A stretch of DNA of 64,000 nt from Stomoxys calcitrans. Lineage: Eukaryota > Arthropoda > Insecta > Diptera > Muscidae. A model generated the notes under the pieces. It was not told the origin of the DNA. It made no database searches and worked only from the letters and a program-made list of their open reading frames with translations. This document shows positions 21,818 to 31,859 of the stretch, in pieces. Position 1 is the stretch's first letter, and every line of letters begins with the position of its first letter. Position numbers and translations under genes: made by a program. The stretch spans positions 152,440,941 through 152,504,940 of the forward strand of contig NC_081553.1 of the NCBI RefSeq assembly GCF_963082655.1, given 5' to 3'.

Positions 21818-22012
21818 TTTGAGGACGATACCATCTGATGCACTGAATTTACCCAAATTGCAGTGCCCACTGCCATGAGGTTAAGGGAGCTTTCTCGTTG
21901 GTCATGTGGCGGCTACAGACACTGTGTTATCCTTGATACAATATCTGATGTTCCAGGCAGTGTGGATTACACCCTACCTAAGCCATTTTGTGATAAAAAC
22001 CTACTGTACCAC
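21818..22012 (+). pseudogene. LINE family B fragment B1 (RT-RNase H connector)
   Basis: Reads RTIPSDALNL, then VPTAMRLRELSRWSCGGYRH and CVILDTISDVPGSVDYTLPK, ending at LLYH. The same region is at 26150-26400 minus. From the point after a 36-base in-frame gap the two are identical over more than 130 bases, whereas the copy at 55850-56060 differs at many positions. Both ends are abrupt and the RTE element starts right after it. Confidence 0.8.
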
Positions 22013-22017
22013 AAAAC

Positions 22018-23681
22018 TACATGGCTGTCACCCGATCAAAACACTAGAAACCAAATTTATCACGTTGTGATACATGGAAGGCATTCATCCATCGTGTAGA
22101 TGTACGATCGATCCGTGGAGCGAATGTAGATTCGGATCATTACCTCGTTGCAGCAAAGGTTCGCACCCGGTTGAACATGGCGAGGAAAGTACGATGTGAC
22201 ACTGCACGGAAGCTGGACATTGAAAAGCTGCAAACACAACAAATGGCAGCAGCATACTCCACTCGACTGACCCAACTGCTTCATGAAAGCACTCCTTGTT
22301 CCGATGATATAGTGGCGCAGTGGCAAACAATTGCCCACTTCATGGAAAATGCCGCGAAATCCGTACTTGGGTACCGTAAGCCTCCTCCAAGAAACCCATG
22401 GTACGACCAAGAGTATCGAGATGCTACTGAAGCCAAGAATGCGGCATATAGACCAATCCTGCAATCAATAGCAATGCGCCAGATGAAGGAGAGGTATTGG
22501 GAGAAAAGGAGAGAGGAGAAACGTCTATTCCGCAGAAAGAAAAGGGAAATGGAAAGACGTGAGTGTGAGCGAATTAAGGTGTATAGGAGTCAGAATGAAG
22601 TCCGGAAATTCCACCAAAGAATTAAACATCAAACCGATGGCTTTGGTGCAAGCACATCCTCCTGCAGAGACAAAGAAGGAAATCTGGTAACTGACATAGA
22701 TAACATGCTGAGGATATGGAAAGAACATTTTACCCAACTGCTAGTGTCTGATGTTGGCGGCGAAGAGGATACCGCAGAACCAATCCCTGATGATGGTATA
22801 GAAGGTTTACCTCCTAGTCAGAATGAGGTCCATGTATCAGTGACCCGACTAAAGAACAACAAGGCAGCAGTAGCCGACCGGTTACCCGCTGAACTATTTA
22901 AGACCGGAGGCGACACGTTGATAAGGCGTATGCATCAGCTTATCTGCGCAACTGGCTAGAAGAACGCATTCCCGATGATTGGAACCTCAGCATACTATGT
23001 CCCGTACACAAGAAAGGAGACAAGACGGAATGTGCCAACTACAGAGGATAAGTCTCCTCCCCATCGCATACAAGATACTCTCGAGCGTACTATTTGAAAG
23101 ATTAAAACCTAAAGTCAATAAGGTAATTGGGCCCTATCAATGCGGCTTTAGACCTGGTAAATCCACCCTGGACCAGATATTCACACTGCGCCAAATCCTG
23201 GAAAAGACTCGAGAAGGGCAATCAACACCTACCATCTCTTTGTTGACTACAAAGCCGCCTTCGATACTCCTTTACGTTCAAAGGTATTTCAAGCCATGTC
23301 TGAGTTTGATATCCCTGCAAAATACATAAGACTCTGCAGGATAACACTTGCTGATACGCGTTCTTCAGTAAGTATAGGAAAGAATCTCTCCGAACCATTT
23401 AATACCAAACGAGGTTTCAGACAAGGAGACAGCCTATCGTGCGATCTCTTCAATATCCTGCTGGAGAAGATTATACGAGATGCAGATGTGAATAGATATG
23501 GCAACCTAATCACAAGAGAACACATGCTACTCGCCTATGCCGACGACATCGATATCAAAGGTCGGTCACTGGAAGTAGTAACTGCAGGCTTCGAAAGAAT
23601 CGAAAGAGAGTCAGTGAAAATGGGTCTGGCAGTAAATGGAGATAAGACGAAATGGATGGTTTCAACTATTGGAAATGCTTC
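22018..23681 (+). pseudogene. RTE endonuclease C-terminus and reverse transcriptase
   Basis: Endonuclease text with a stop at 22098 leads into DSDHYLVAAKVRTRL (the SDH box). A clean frame at 22171-22959 carries the basic linker (WYDQEYRDATEAKNAAYR, RRKKREMERRECERIK) and the RT start NKAAVADRLPAELFK. Frameshifts near 22953, 23045 and 23225 break WLEERIPDDWNLSILCPVHKKGD, GISLLPIAYKILSSVLFERL and QCGFRPGKSTLDQIFTLRQ. The final part, 23296-23681, is in frame: GFRQGDSLSCDLFNILLEKI and LLAYADDIDI with an intact YADD, then MGLAVNGDKTKWMVST. Motif A (DYKAAFDT in relatives) is split by a shift near 23250. Confidence 0.85.
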
Positions 23682-23868
23682 TATATATGTGGAATTGAGT
23701 TAATAAGAACACACACGAATTGAATGATACAAAGGTTTATTTGAGAATGAAAAAATATTCTTTAGAATTGACAGCATGTATAATATATTGAAAATCAATG
23801 CTATCTATGCGAATATTATAAAAAGAAATAATAAAGTTAATTATTCAAAGTCGATTGATACTCCAACA
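23682..23868 (-). repeat. Insertion in RTE; possible solo LTR of copia type
   Basis: These ~187 bases interrupt RTE coding; taking them out joins GGAAATGCTTC to the AACTCCC codons in frame. On the minus strand the insert begins TGTTGGAGT and ends AACTCAATTCCACA, with AATAAA inside, as in short copia-type LTRs (TG...CA ends). No 5-bp duplication is seen; only TC is repeated. The LTR call is tentative; a worn MITE is an alternative. Confidence 0.35.
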
Positions 23869-24522
23869 TCAACTCCCAAAAAGCCTTGCACAACCGAGCA
23901 GATAAAGAAAATGGAGAAAGTTGGGAACCACAACTTTGAGACATTCAGTAACTTTATCTACCTCGGCACCGCCGTAACCAAAACGAATGACACCAGTTTT
24001 GAGATCAGGCGAAGAAAAATACTGGCAAACAGATGCTACTTTGGACTAAGTAAGCAGATTAGAAACAAGGCCACCTCTCGACAGACGAAGACTACACTTT
24101 ACAAGACACTGATACTACCTATGCTGTTATATGGTCCTGAAGCATGGATACTTGTGAAAGCAGATGAGGCAGTGCTTGGAGTATTTGAGAGAAAGATTCT
24201 TCGTAAAATATATGGACCAGTTTGCGTTAACATAGAATATAGGCGACGTATGAACCACGGCTGTATGACGACGATAGCATAGTTACACGCATCAAAATAC
24301 AACGGTTGCGTGGGCTAGGTCATGTTGTCAGAATGGATGAAAAAGATCCAGCAAAGAAGCCTTTTGAAAGGCAAACCGGGAAGACCAAAAGCCCGATGGA
24401 AAGATCAAGTTGTGGTAGACACCTCGAAACTTGGTGTCAGAGATTTCAAAATGAGCGCAAAAGATCGAGGCGCTTGGAACGCTATTCTACGTTCGGCTAG
24501 TGGAACAAATATTATGTCATAG
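23869..24522 (+). pseudogene. RTE C-terminal region
   Basis: From 23869 the frame reads TPKKPCTTEQIKKMEKVGNH, FSNFIYLGTAVTKTND, SKQIRNKATSRQTKTTLYKT and LILPMLLYGPEAWIL, the thumb and C-terminal region of RTE RTs. After a frame change near 24255 it ends with GKPGRPKARWKDQVVVDTSK and DRGAWNAILRSASGTNI, followed by a stop near 24522. The same C-terminal text is at 48812-49008 minus. Confidence 0.85.
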
Positions 24523-24536
24523 CCAACTAAAGTAAG

Positions 24537-25132
24537 TAAGTAAAGTAATCTTTGTGTAAACATATTATTTTATTTAAAAATATTTTTAAAAAAAATTTGA
24601 CTCCTTGTATACCGAAGAAAAGCTACTCATATTCCTCTGCAAATTGGGATTTCTTTGCAGAGGATTATGAGAACTCTGTGATCAAATGGAAGTACATTCT
24701 AATTCCAAGTAACGGTATTTCTTCGATTAAAAAAAACTCTTGACTTTGTGATATATTTCATTTTGCTATAATAAATGTGAAACCTTAGTAAGGATTAGAG
24801 TTGGGTAGTTCCGGATGGAACTAGTTCTTTGGAACAAATTGCAATAAGGAACTGCTGGAACAAGTTCCATCTCTTTTTTCTATTGTTCCATAGTTCCTTT
24901 TTATTTCAAGCACACTTTTCTTTAATATATCCGTCTTTTTTCCCTTTTGCTAAAACAATTTCAATACCCAAGAATTGTGTATGTTATGATTAAGGTGAAT
25001 GATAAAATAATAAATAACTACACTTTTTATTTTTATTTATTTATTTTTATCGTAAAAAAATCTAAATTGTATGTTTACACTTACATTCGTACTTTTTTCG
25101 GCGTCGTAACAACATGCTTTAGATTGAACCAC
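24537..25132. other. AT-rich spacer with a short hairpin
   Basis: No gene. A hairpin is formed by CATATTCCTCTGCAAA at 24627-24642 and TTTGCAGAGGATTATG at 24655-24670 (15 of 16 paired). Around 24800-24900, GGAACTAGTTC- and GTTCCATAGTTCC-type words recur without a clear unit. Confidence 0.5.
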
Positions 25133-25446
25133 GCTGTTGAATAAGGGCGTCCCTAAAAAGATAGTGACGCTTGTTAGGGAGCCGTATAGGAATGCAGAAG
25201 TTCCAGTCCGTTTCAATGGAAATAGAGCCGTCCTTTCGGGATCACTAAGGAGTGAAGCAGGGTGCATTTTATCGCAGACGCTATTTTTGATTATAAGAGG
25301 CGACAAATACTAAGATAGCCTATGAAATTCGCTGGAGTATAAACGACTTCTTTGGAAACATCGACTATGCCGATGATATATGCCTCTTTGAGCAATGCAC
25401 ATGCAATGAGCACATAAAAGCGAAATTGTAGGTCCGTTTTTTGCAA
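25133..25446 (+). pseudogene. RTE-type RT fragment of a second lineage
   Basis: Reads GVPKKIVTLVREPYRNAEVPVRFNGNRAV, then a worn EAGCILSQTLFLIIRGD and NIDYADDICLFEQ at about 25350-25390, so the RT motifs B and C are visible, with YADD intact. The wording differs from the RTE copy at 22013-24536, so it is another RTE-like family. Ends are abrupt on both sides and frameshifts are present. Confidence 0.75.
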
Positions 25447-25899
25447 AAAAAAACTGTTGTTTACCAACCACATGTCATAATTCAATGCTAAATAGAATTT
25501 CAATGTAATGAATTGTCAAAGTAATTAATCACATTTTTAAAAATGAGCTTTTATACAATACCATATTGAGTTGGCCAAATACAAATCAATTTTTTTCTGT
25601 GTATCTATACATGTAAAAATGATTTTGGGTTTACGGTGAATTTTTTATTTTTCATCTGTACACACAGAAATACAAAAATTCTTACTAGAATTTAATGAGT
25701 TTGAAATATTTTCTTTGACACTTTGTTTAAGACAAGAAGTTCATCTTTTGAACACTTAAACCTAGACTTGAGATGAATATTTGCTTCCGATTTATGGTCA
25801 TGTCTCATATGTAGAAAGTAGCTTATCATTTTGTTATTTAAATGTTAATCTAAAGCATGAAGTTGCGACGCCGAGAAAAGTACGAATTTAAATGTAAAC
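25447..25899. other. AT-rich spacer, nothing recognised
   Basis: About 450 bases with no supportable feature. Confidence 0.5.
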
Positions 25900-26489
25900 A
25901 AAATAGATCCCAGTATCCCTGGAATGTGTAAGGTATAACCTAGCGTCGCAAACTCGTCTGCTTTAGAATTCCCTGGGATATATCTGTGACCCGGCATCCA
26001 AAACAGGTGAATTTTGGACTGTTCAGCCATTCTAGATCTTTAGAGAACACCCCAAAGCCCAACTGGTCGTTTAGATTGGAAAAATCCGTATAGAAGTCTA
26101 TGTATCTTCTGTTACCAGGGATATCGGAGTTCTAATCGGTTCTATCAGGAATAGTGGTACAGTAGGTTTTTATCACAAAATGGCTTAGGTAGGGTGTAAT
26201 CCACACTGCCTGGAACATCAGATATTGTATCAAGGATAACACAGTGTCTGTAGCCGCCACATGACCAACGAGAAAGCTCCCTTAACCTCATAGCAGTGGG
26301 CACTGCAATTTGGGTAGCCACAATGCCCTGAGGCATAAGGTGTAGCATTAAATTCAGTGCATCAGATGGTATCGTCCTCAGTGCGGCTCTAATGCACAAA
26401 GAAGCCATCCTTTGGATCCAATTAAGTATTGAGCAGTAGGTGGATTTTTGAAGTGCCGTCCACCAGACCACAACACCATATTGCATTAT
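25900..26489 (-). pseudogene. B2 RT connector and deleted RNase H
   Basis: An open minus frame from 26486 reads QYGVVVWWTALQKSTYCSIL, NWIQRMASLCIRAALRTIPS, LNLMLHLMPQGIV and VPTAMRLRELSRWSCGGY. RNase H begins GNRRYIDFYTD (26110; the S-N-L after it replaces G-S-K/N) and GFGVFSKDLE (26050), then jumps straight to PKFTCFGCR/FWMPGHRYIPGNSKADEFA (26000-25930). The middle acidic residues are therefore absent; the GH and final D are present. Confidence 0.8.
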
Positions 26490-27899
26490 AGGTCTGACAA
26501 CTGCAGTATATACCTAATGCATGACACGCGGTCTAAGTCCCCAACTATATCCAATGGCTCTTTTACAGGTATATAGGACAAGAGTGACATTTCTTGCCTT
26601 TCAAAAATGTTGGATTTGAACTTTAATTTCCTGTCTAGCAAAACACCCAAATTTTTTTGCGCCTTCTGTAAATGGAGCATTCTCTCCTCTCAAGGAGAAA
26701 GGTCCCATTGTAGGCAACTTGTATCTTCTGCCCTGATTTGCAATATCCAATGGCTCTCCTACGTCATCAGTATACTTTTTCTTCCAGAGACAATAATATA
26801 TTGTTTATGGCTATATTCCAATTACTCCAGTAAACCTCCTTCAGATGTTCCTCTGCTGACCCATCTTTTTTGATCCACTGATCCCAAGGCTGCCGTAAAG
26901 CATCTTTTAGTAAGTAAGTTATTAATAAACTTTCGTACGGTAGAGTTGATGCCTTGAAACTCCAACTCCTTACATTATTGAAAGCACATTCCATGCCAAA
27001 AATGCTACCATTCCGTGACAGCGAGAGAATCCTCTATGTAGCGGACTACCTCGTGAAGGCCTGTTTCAGTGGATTTGCCTTTTCTATGTGCATGCTGCTG
27101 CCGCGACAGGGAACTTTGCCCTAAGATATGTTTCTATCAACCTCTCTAGAGTCCTCAGCATAAAGGATGACCGACTAATAGGACGAAAATCTTTCGCTTT
27201 CGGAATGAAAGTGTCCCTCCATTTCACAGGTATATATGACATTCTGATACAAGCAGAGTATATCTCCCTAAGCCAGGGAACCAGTCTATCAGCTTATAAT
27301 GCAACCGGTGATACATCATCAGGGCCTGGCGACTTAAAGGAGTCAAAACTTCTTATAGCAAAAGGGTTTTCGGCTCAGATACAATTTCCCTAATGGCCTC
27401 CGACGAATGTATATCAGTGACAACCTATTCTGGCGCCACGTTGTCCGTTGGAGAATTTCCCGGAAAATGTGTATCAACGAATACTTCTTTTGCTTCAGTA
27501 GGCATTGTCCATACATTCTCTGACTTCTGAATATACCCCACCGTAATAAGTCTCGAGGACAAAATCTTCCTTAGCCTAGAGGCGTTAGATGTATTCTCCA
27601 CGGAGCTGCAGAATTCTACCCAGCATTTGTTCTAAGGCATTCTCAACTCGCCCATCTATTTTCTTAGCTCAGCTCTTTCCTTAGACCAACCATCTGTGGG
27701 GTCCACCATGGCGGTCGCTGTTTGTCCCTTGGCTTGGCACTAGGGCATGCTGACACAAGCGAGTCATATAGGGCCTTCGTGATCCGCTTCACCTTTATGT
27801 CTATACACTCCGTAGTTTTCACTTCCTTTTCTAGTCTAAAAGGGATATACGGGCAGAATTTGTGCCGAACTCTAACCCAATCCGCCTTTTTTTCTGTTT
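26490..27899 (-). pseudogene. B2 reverse transcriptase remnant
   Basis: Pieces in changing frames: EFCSSVENTSNASRLRKILSS (27600), SFKSPGPDDVS-like (27345), YIPVKWRDT (27230), FRPIS and LERLIETYLRAKF (27190-27110), HRKGKSTETGLHEVVRYIEDSLA (27090-27030), a broken FLDIEGAFNNV region near 26980, GTPQGG-like GTSEGG near 26850, then RRYKLPTMGPFSLRGENA (26730), NLGVLLDRKLKFKSNIFE (26660). The YADD segment is missing. Open frames on the opposite strand here, such as 27088-27393, are antisense shadows. Confidence 0.75.
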
Positions 27900-28289
27900 A
27901 GCCGAGGGACCACTTCTGCAGTATTTTCTCCAAGGCTGAAACTAATATAACGATGATCAGAGAAGCTGTGGTCATCCAACACTTCCCAATCGCATATTCT
28001 TCCACTCATATCTTCCGATACAAAGGTCGGTTTATCCCCTTTATTACAAATCGCCAGATTTCAACGTTAGTATAATATATACAATAAGCAGCTCACCCCT
28101 TGCGTTGGCATCCGAACTTCCCCATATCTGGTGATGTGCATTAGCATCACTTCCTTCAATGAGGCCTTTCTTCCCTACAGAAGCGGCTTCAACCAGCGAC
28201 TTAAGGTTTGAAGGCAGCATCTCTGAATCGTGTGCCATATATAGGGAAGCCAACCAGTAATGAGACTTGAAGGAATATCTTCCTTCTTG
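27900..28289 (-). pseudogene. B2 endonuclease remnant
   Basis: Fused to ORF1 near 28290 and read as KSHYWLASLYMAHDSEML, LKSLVEAASV, GLIEGSDANAHHQIWGSSDANARGE. The DANAHH motif holds the catalytic aspartate. After a gap it continues EDMSGRI, VLDDHSFSDHRYISFSLGEN, which is the terminal SDH box, at about 27990-27930. The N-terminal glutamate region is gone. Confidence 0.75.
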
Positions 28290-28930
28290 ACTAAATCTAG
28301 TGCAGATCTCACCAATGTTTTTTAGCGCACAACGATACATTTCAATTGAGCGTTGATCACCAATGGCAATTAGCCTGTATTGGCCCCGATACCAGCCTGC
28401 ATCGACCGGAAATTCTGCAAGGACATCGGAGTATACTGATGATAGTCCATTGACTATCCCACTCCAGTTGTTCCTAGGTCTACAGCCCTGTCCTTTTCCC
28501 TTGTCGACAACTGCCGTCAGCAAACTGTCCCTAGCGACATAAGCATATTTTCTTGGACCCATCTTACTATTGTTCGCAGTAGTTCTTTTAGGCATGGGAT
28601 GTTCTCCAGGTGACCGCAGCCCTTTGGCTAACTGCGGTGCAGTTTCCGAATCTAGACGTGCAGTCTTTGGGGTAACCTGTGCAGCGAATTCCCGAACCCA
28701 ATTTAGGGAGTCTCTCTCCCTATTAGTGAGAGTTCAAGGATCATTCCAAACCTTTCAATAAACCTGAGAGCAATGCGTCTTCTATCATTCCAACCTCTAA
28801 AAGAGCGTGTTGGTTTGCCGGGGAAGGCCGATGGCATAGAAAAATTATAGGCATGCGAAGAAAGAATTGGTTCGGCCTTGTCCTCGAGACTTGAACCTGG
28901 TATCTCCAACAAAAGCCCCTGCTCCACCAG
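28290..28930 (-). pseudogene. B2 ORF1, DUF4780-type gag remnant
   Basis: Text starts near 28927 (GLLLEIPGSSLEDK), continues AFPGKPTRSFRGWNDRRRIAL and RFIERFGMILE, and after a frame change gives MPKRTTANNSKMGPRK from 28595 and a DUF4780-type block: GLSSVYSDVLAEF, AGWYRGQYRLIAIGDQRS, EMYRCALKNIGEI. DUF4780 is a conserved RNA-binding-like region of ORF1 in RNase H-bearing fly LINEs. The block is cut at NIGEI and continues directly into endonuclease text, so the ORF1 C-terminus is deleted. Confidence 0.75.
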
Positions 28931-29034
28931 TTGAGGTTTCAGTAGCAGACAACATGTTACGGCCTGATGTCTTTGCCTGTTCGGTCTTTGAAGTCCATTC
29001 TAAGCCTACTCCCGGGCTCTAGATCTGCCGCTCT

Positions 29035-29650
29035 ATAGATCTGCCTTATCAATAGTAGAATGGGAATTCATGAATCCAAATTGGTGGTTTGGAATTAGAT
29101 TTTTTTGATTAATAATAGGATTCAGTCTATATAAGAATAACTTTTCCAGTAATTTTGACATAGTTGGTAGACTAAATATTGGTCTGTACGAACTAACTTC
29201 TGTAGCTGGTTTTCCAGGATTTTGAATCATAAGTACTTCCGCTGTTTTCCAAAGTTTCGGCACATATCTTAAATTAAAGCAAGCGTTTAATATTTGTTAA
29301 ACTCCAAAATTAATTCCTTGCTTAATTTATTGAGAAGAGTTCTATATAATGGATATCTAGTTTGCTGCCTTTTTTACGTATTTTACGTTTCGATGAGATT
29401 TTTTCTCTAATAAATTCAGGATATCTATTTTCTACAATATTAATTGGGCTGTTTGAAGTACTATGCCATTCGGCTGCCTGGGTAGTATCTCTAAATTTTT
29501 TAATTTCGAGGTCTAATTCTTCTGTGTTACTTGGTTCTTTGTGTTGAAAATCTGCATTCCAGACACTAAGCTTGAAATCAAAACCACATTCAACTTTTAT
29601 TAGAGAAATAGATATTTTCTTAAGTCGCCTCAGAGAAGGCGTTAATCTTC
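29035..29650 (-). pseudogene. Jockey-clade LINE fragment J3 (linker and RT start)
   Basis: Minus strand. Reads RLKKISISLIKVECGFDFKL, SVWNADFQHKEPSNTEELDL, KKFRDTTQAAEWHSTSNSPI and RYPEFIREKISSKRK near 29630-29380; the open frame at 29263-29033 then gives PKLWKTAEVLMIQNPGKPAT, SSYRPIFSLPTMSKLLEKLF and QFGFMNSHSTI, i.e. RT motifs 1 to 2a of an F/Doc/Juan-type element. It lies between the broken RNase H of A3 and the 5' end of B2, and both joins are abrupt. Confidence 0.75.
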
Positions 29651-29654
29651 TTTC

Positions 29655-30992
29655 ACTTTAAGACTTTACGTGTAGGGTCACGTCCTAGTTGTTATTGCCC
29701 TAATGGCCAGTTTACTGTCCGTAAAGATGTTCACACTTGACATCCTCGCGTTAACAACACACCACCTCACGCATTCTGTGATCTCCCGTATTCTGGTCAG
29801 GCAGTCGAAAACAGATCTCAGTCCCTGGGTTCACAATGTAGACCCTCAGGTCCACTCCGCCCTCTTGCTTCCATCCATCTGCCTTACATGATCTTCCAGA
29901 TTGCAATTCCAGGGTTCCGTCAATCCATGACTGTGTTGCTGGCAGTAGTGCCTCGTACTCGACCACAAGTGCCGTCTCAGGTATCCGATCGGAAACCTCT
30001 TCATTTCCTTCCAGGTTTCCTATCGTCGCCTAGATTATACCGCGATGGTATGACCTGCTCCTATCCTTTATTGATTCTCCCATCGCCGATACGATTGTCT
30101 ATAGGTTAGATATCTAGAATAGTCTCTAGTGCACTAGTGGGCATAACATATACTCTGAACACGTTGTATGGTCCTTATGTTGCACTTTTTCTCCATAGCA
30201 GTAAGTACCGGTCTAATCACGCTCCTTAGAGCCAGTGGACGATACTCGGATTCAGGCCCCATTTCGAGCCTCCTTAATGCGACGCTTCCACTTGACCTTA
30301 TCAGATATCGAAATCATTCTATTGAGGAACCGTGTTGCGTCAAATTTGCCCACCTTCGCCTTCCTCGTGAAATGCACTGCCTGCAGTCTACTCTGTGTTA
30401 AAATTGGGACCCCTAGGTTTAGCCCAATCGAATGCCAACTGCAAGAGCTTTACGGCCTTTCAGCTGGTTCGGATCCTTACCCCTTAGAAGTATTCTAACA
30501 TTGTCTGCGTAACAGCCGGGTACAAATCCCTCAGTCAGTATGCGTAATTGGTTATTTATGATGGTCACCCATAAGAGCGGCGACAATATAGTTGCGTCAT
30601 GAGACTCACAATTTATCCACCTGTTCCTTTGCATGTCGTTTATGCATTCTCTAAGGACCCGGTCCACCCGGTACTGGTCCAAGGATTGAATCCATGTCCT
30701 CCGTTGTCTCCGCTCTAACTCAAATGTCGTCTACTAACGTTATAGTTTGGACATGGGTTTTCGAGAGAAACTATTTTATCTTGGCGGCGTCATTAACGCT
30801 ATCGACCTGTTCGTAGAAAAGCTTCCAGTAGGTAAGTTTTTGCCGCTTTGATAATCGTATTGTATTCCTCGTACACATCCCAATAAACTTCCGAATTTTT
30901 TCGACGTGGTCTGTAATAATGTCTGCGAGCCCTTTTCCGAATATTGCGAATCTCCCCGGGCATACAGGCTTTTTCTTGGGCTGATTTCCATT
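29655..30992 (-). pseudogene. A3 reverse transcriptase and partial RNase H
   Basis: RT is deleted between the linker (QEKACMPGEIRNIRKRAR near 30960-30910) and YRVDRVLRECINDMQRNRWI (30670-30610). Next comes SPLLWVTIINNQLRILTEGFVPGCYADNVRILLRGKDPNQL (30590-30470, in pieces): the active-site box reads YADN, so the second aspartate is lost. Then the 30420-30290 text (LGVPILTQSRL, FLNRMISISDKV) and the connector. RNase H start is present at 29966-29751 with a mutated KADGWKQ box and EICFRLPDQNT, and it ends near 29690. Lesions are many. Confidence 0.75.
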
Positions 30993-31833
30993 CTAGAATA
31001 GGTGTGCAGTCGTTATCCTGTTGACATTGTCGTCAGTGTCTTCTATGCTTGGACAATCTGAACTATATTCCCTAAGCCTTCTTCTGAGTAGTCTTTCGAA
31101 GTTTGTCCAGTTGGTTTTCAATTTATTACGGAAGCTTATCGGATTCGGCGCTACCTGTTCTATTCTAAACCTGATGTAGCGATGGTCTGAGAAGGAGTGT
31201 GCAATTAACACCCTCCAATTTTGAACTTTATCGATCAGATTTTCCGAACATATTGCCACGTCTAAAACCTCCTCCCTTATTTTTTTAATAAAGGTTGCGG
31301 TGTTACAGATGTTTAGTGCCATTAGGTTATTAGTATTCAAGAATTCTGCTAGGGCGTGGCACCGCTTATTAATGTTGGTACTACCCCATGAAATGTGGTG
31401 AGAGTTCGCATCGCACCCTATTAGTACCTCATTCCCTGTCAGTGTTACTTCCCCTCCCAACCGTTGAAGCTCCGGCATGGGTGGCGGTGTCGGAGAGTCG
31501 AAGGCAGATAAAGTGATCCCAGCTATACTCGTCCGTCTCATCTCTCACCACAGTTGCATCCGACGTTAACAACTCTGGGGAAAATATATAATTCAAATTT
31601 TTATGACAAATAACGCAGGTTCTCGGCCGAGTACCAGTGTTAGCATAGAATATTTGGTAGTTGATATGGTTCAGTCTAGAAACTTTGTTCCGGGTCGTCC
31701 ATAGCTCCTGAATTAAGGCAATATCAATTTTGCCCTTACTGATTGTCCCCAACAGAGCGTGTGTGTTTATCTGGATGACCTCAATCTGTGGTCCTGCAGT
31801 AAAAGGGCATATTGTCCCTTGTGATATTCCCAT
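30993..31833 (-). pseudogene. A3 endonuclease, best-preserved copy in the window
   Basis: Frame 31833-31429 gives IEVIQINTHALLGTISKGKI, DIALIQELWTTRNKV (catalytic Glu in LIQE) and TRPRTCVICHKNLNYIF. One frameshift near 31520 leads to frame 31541-30993: LSAFDSPTPPPMPELQRLGG, NEVLIGCDANSHHISWGS (catalytic Asp), ALAEFLNTNNLMALNICNTA, VLDVAICSENLIDKVQNW, LIAHSFSDHRYIRFRIEQ (SDH box), NPISFRNKLKTNWTNFERLL. APE-type endonuclease; all main catalytic residues are present across the two frames. Confidence 0.85.
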
Positions 31834-31859
31834 CGTCTGTTCCTTGTTCTTTGGACTGC

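Larger units (their letters stand above)
22013..24536 (+). mobile_element. RTE-clade LINE, 5'-truncated
   Basis: Starts inside the endonuclease (TWLSPDQNTRNQIYHVVIHG, from 22018), continues through the RT and ends near 24536 with TAAGTAAGTAAG, the short tandem tail typical of RTE elements. It carries several frameshifts and a ~187-bp insertion at 23682-23868. A worn 3' end of the same family is at 48812-49008 minus and another RTE piece at 25133-25446. Confidence 0.85.
25900..28990 (-). mobile_element. LINE family B, copy B2, internally deleted
   Basis: Minus strand, 5' side near 28990. Order: ORF1 (28930-28290), endonuclease (28260-27900), linker and RT (27900-26490), RT-RNase H connector (26490-26150), RNase H (26150-25900). 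Several internal deletions are visible by comparison with B3 (54893-58830): the end of ORF1 and start of the endonuclease are fused near 28290, the YADD region of RT is lost near 26800, and the middle of RNase H is lost near 26035. The 3' end is truncated after HIPGILGS near 25905. Confidence 0.8.

Noticed and set aside
27088..27393. 101-residue plus-strand frame
   Set aside because: Antisense to B2 RT text (IPVKWRDT, LERLIETYLRAKF) on the minus strand.
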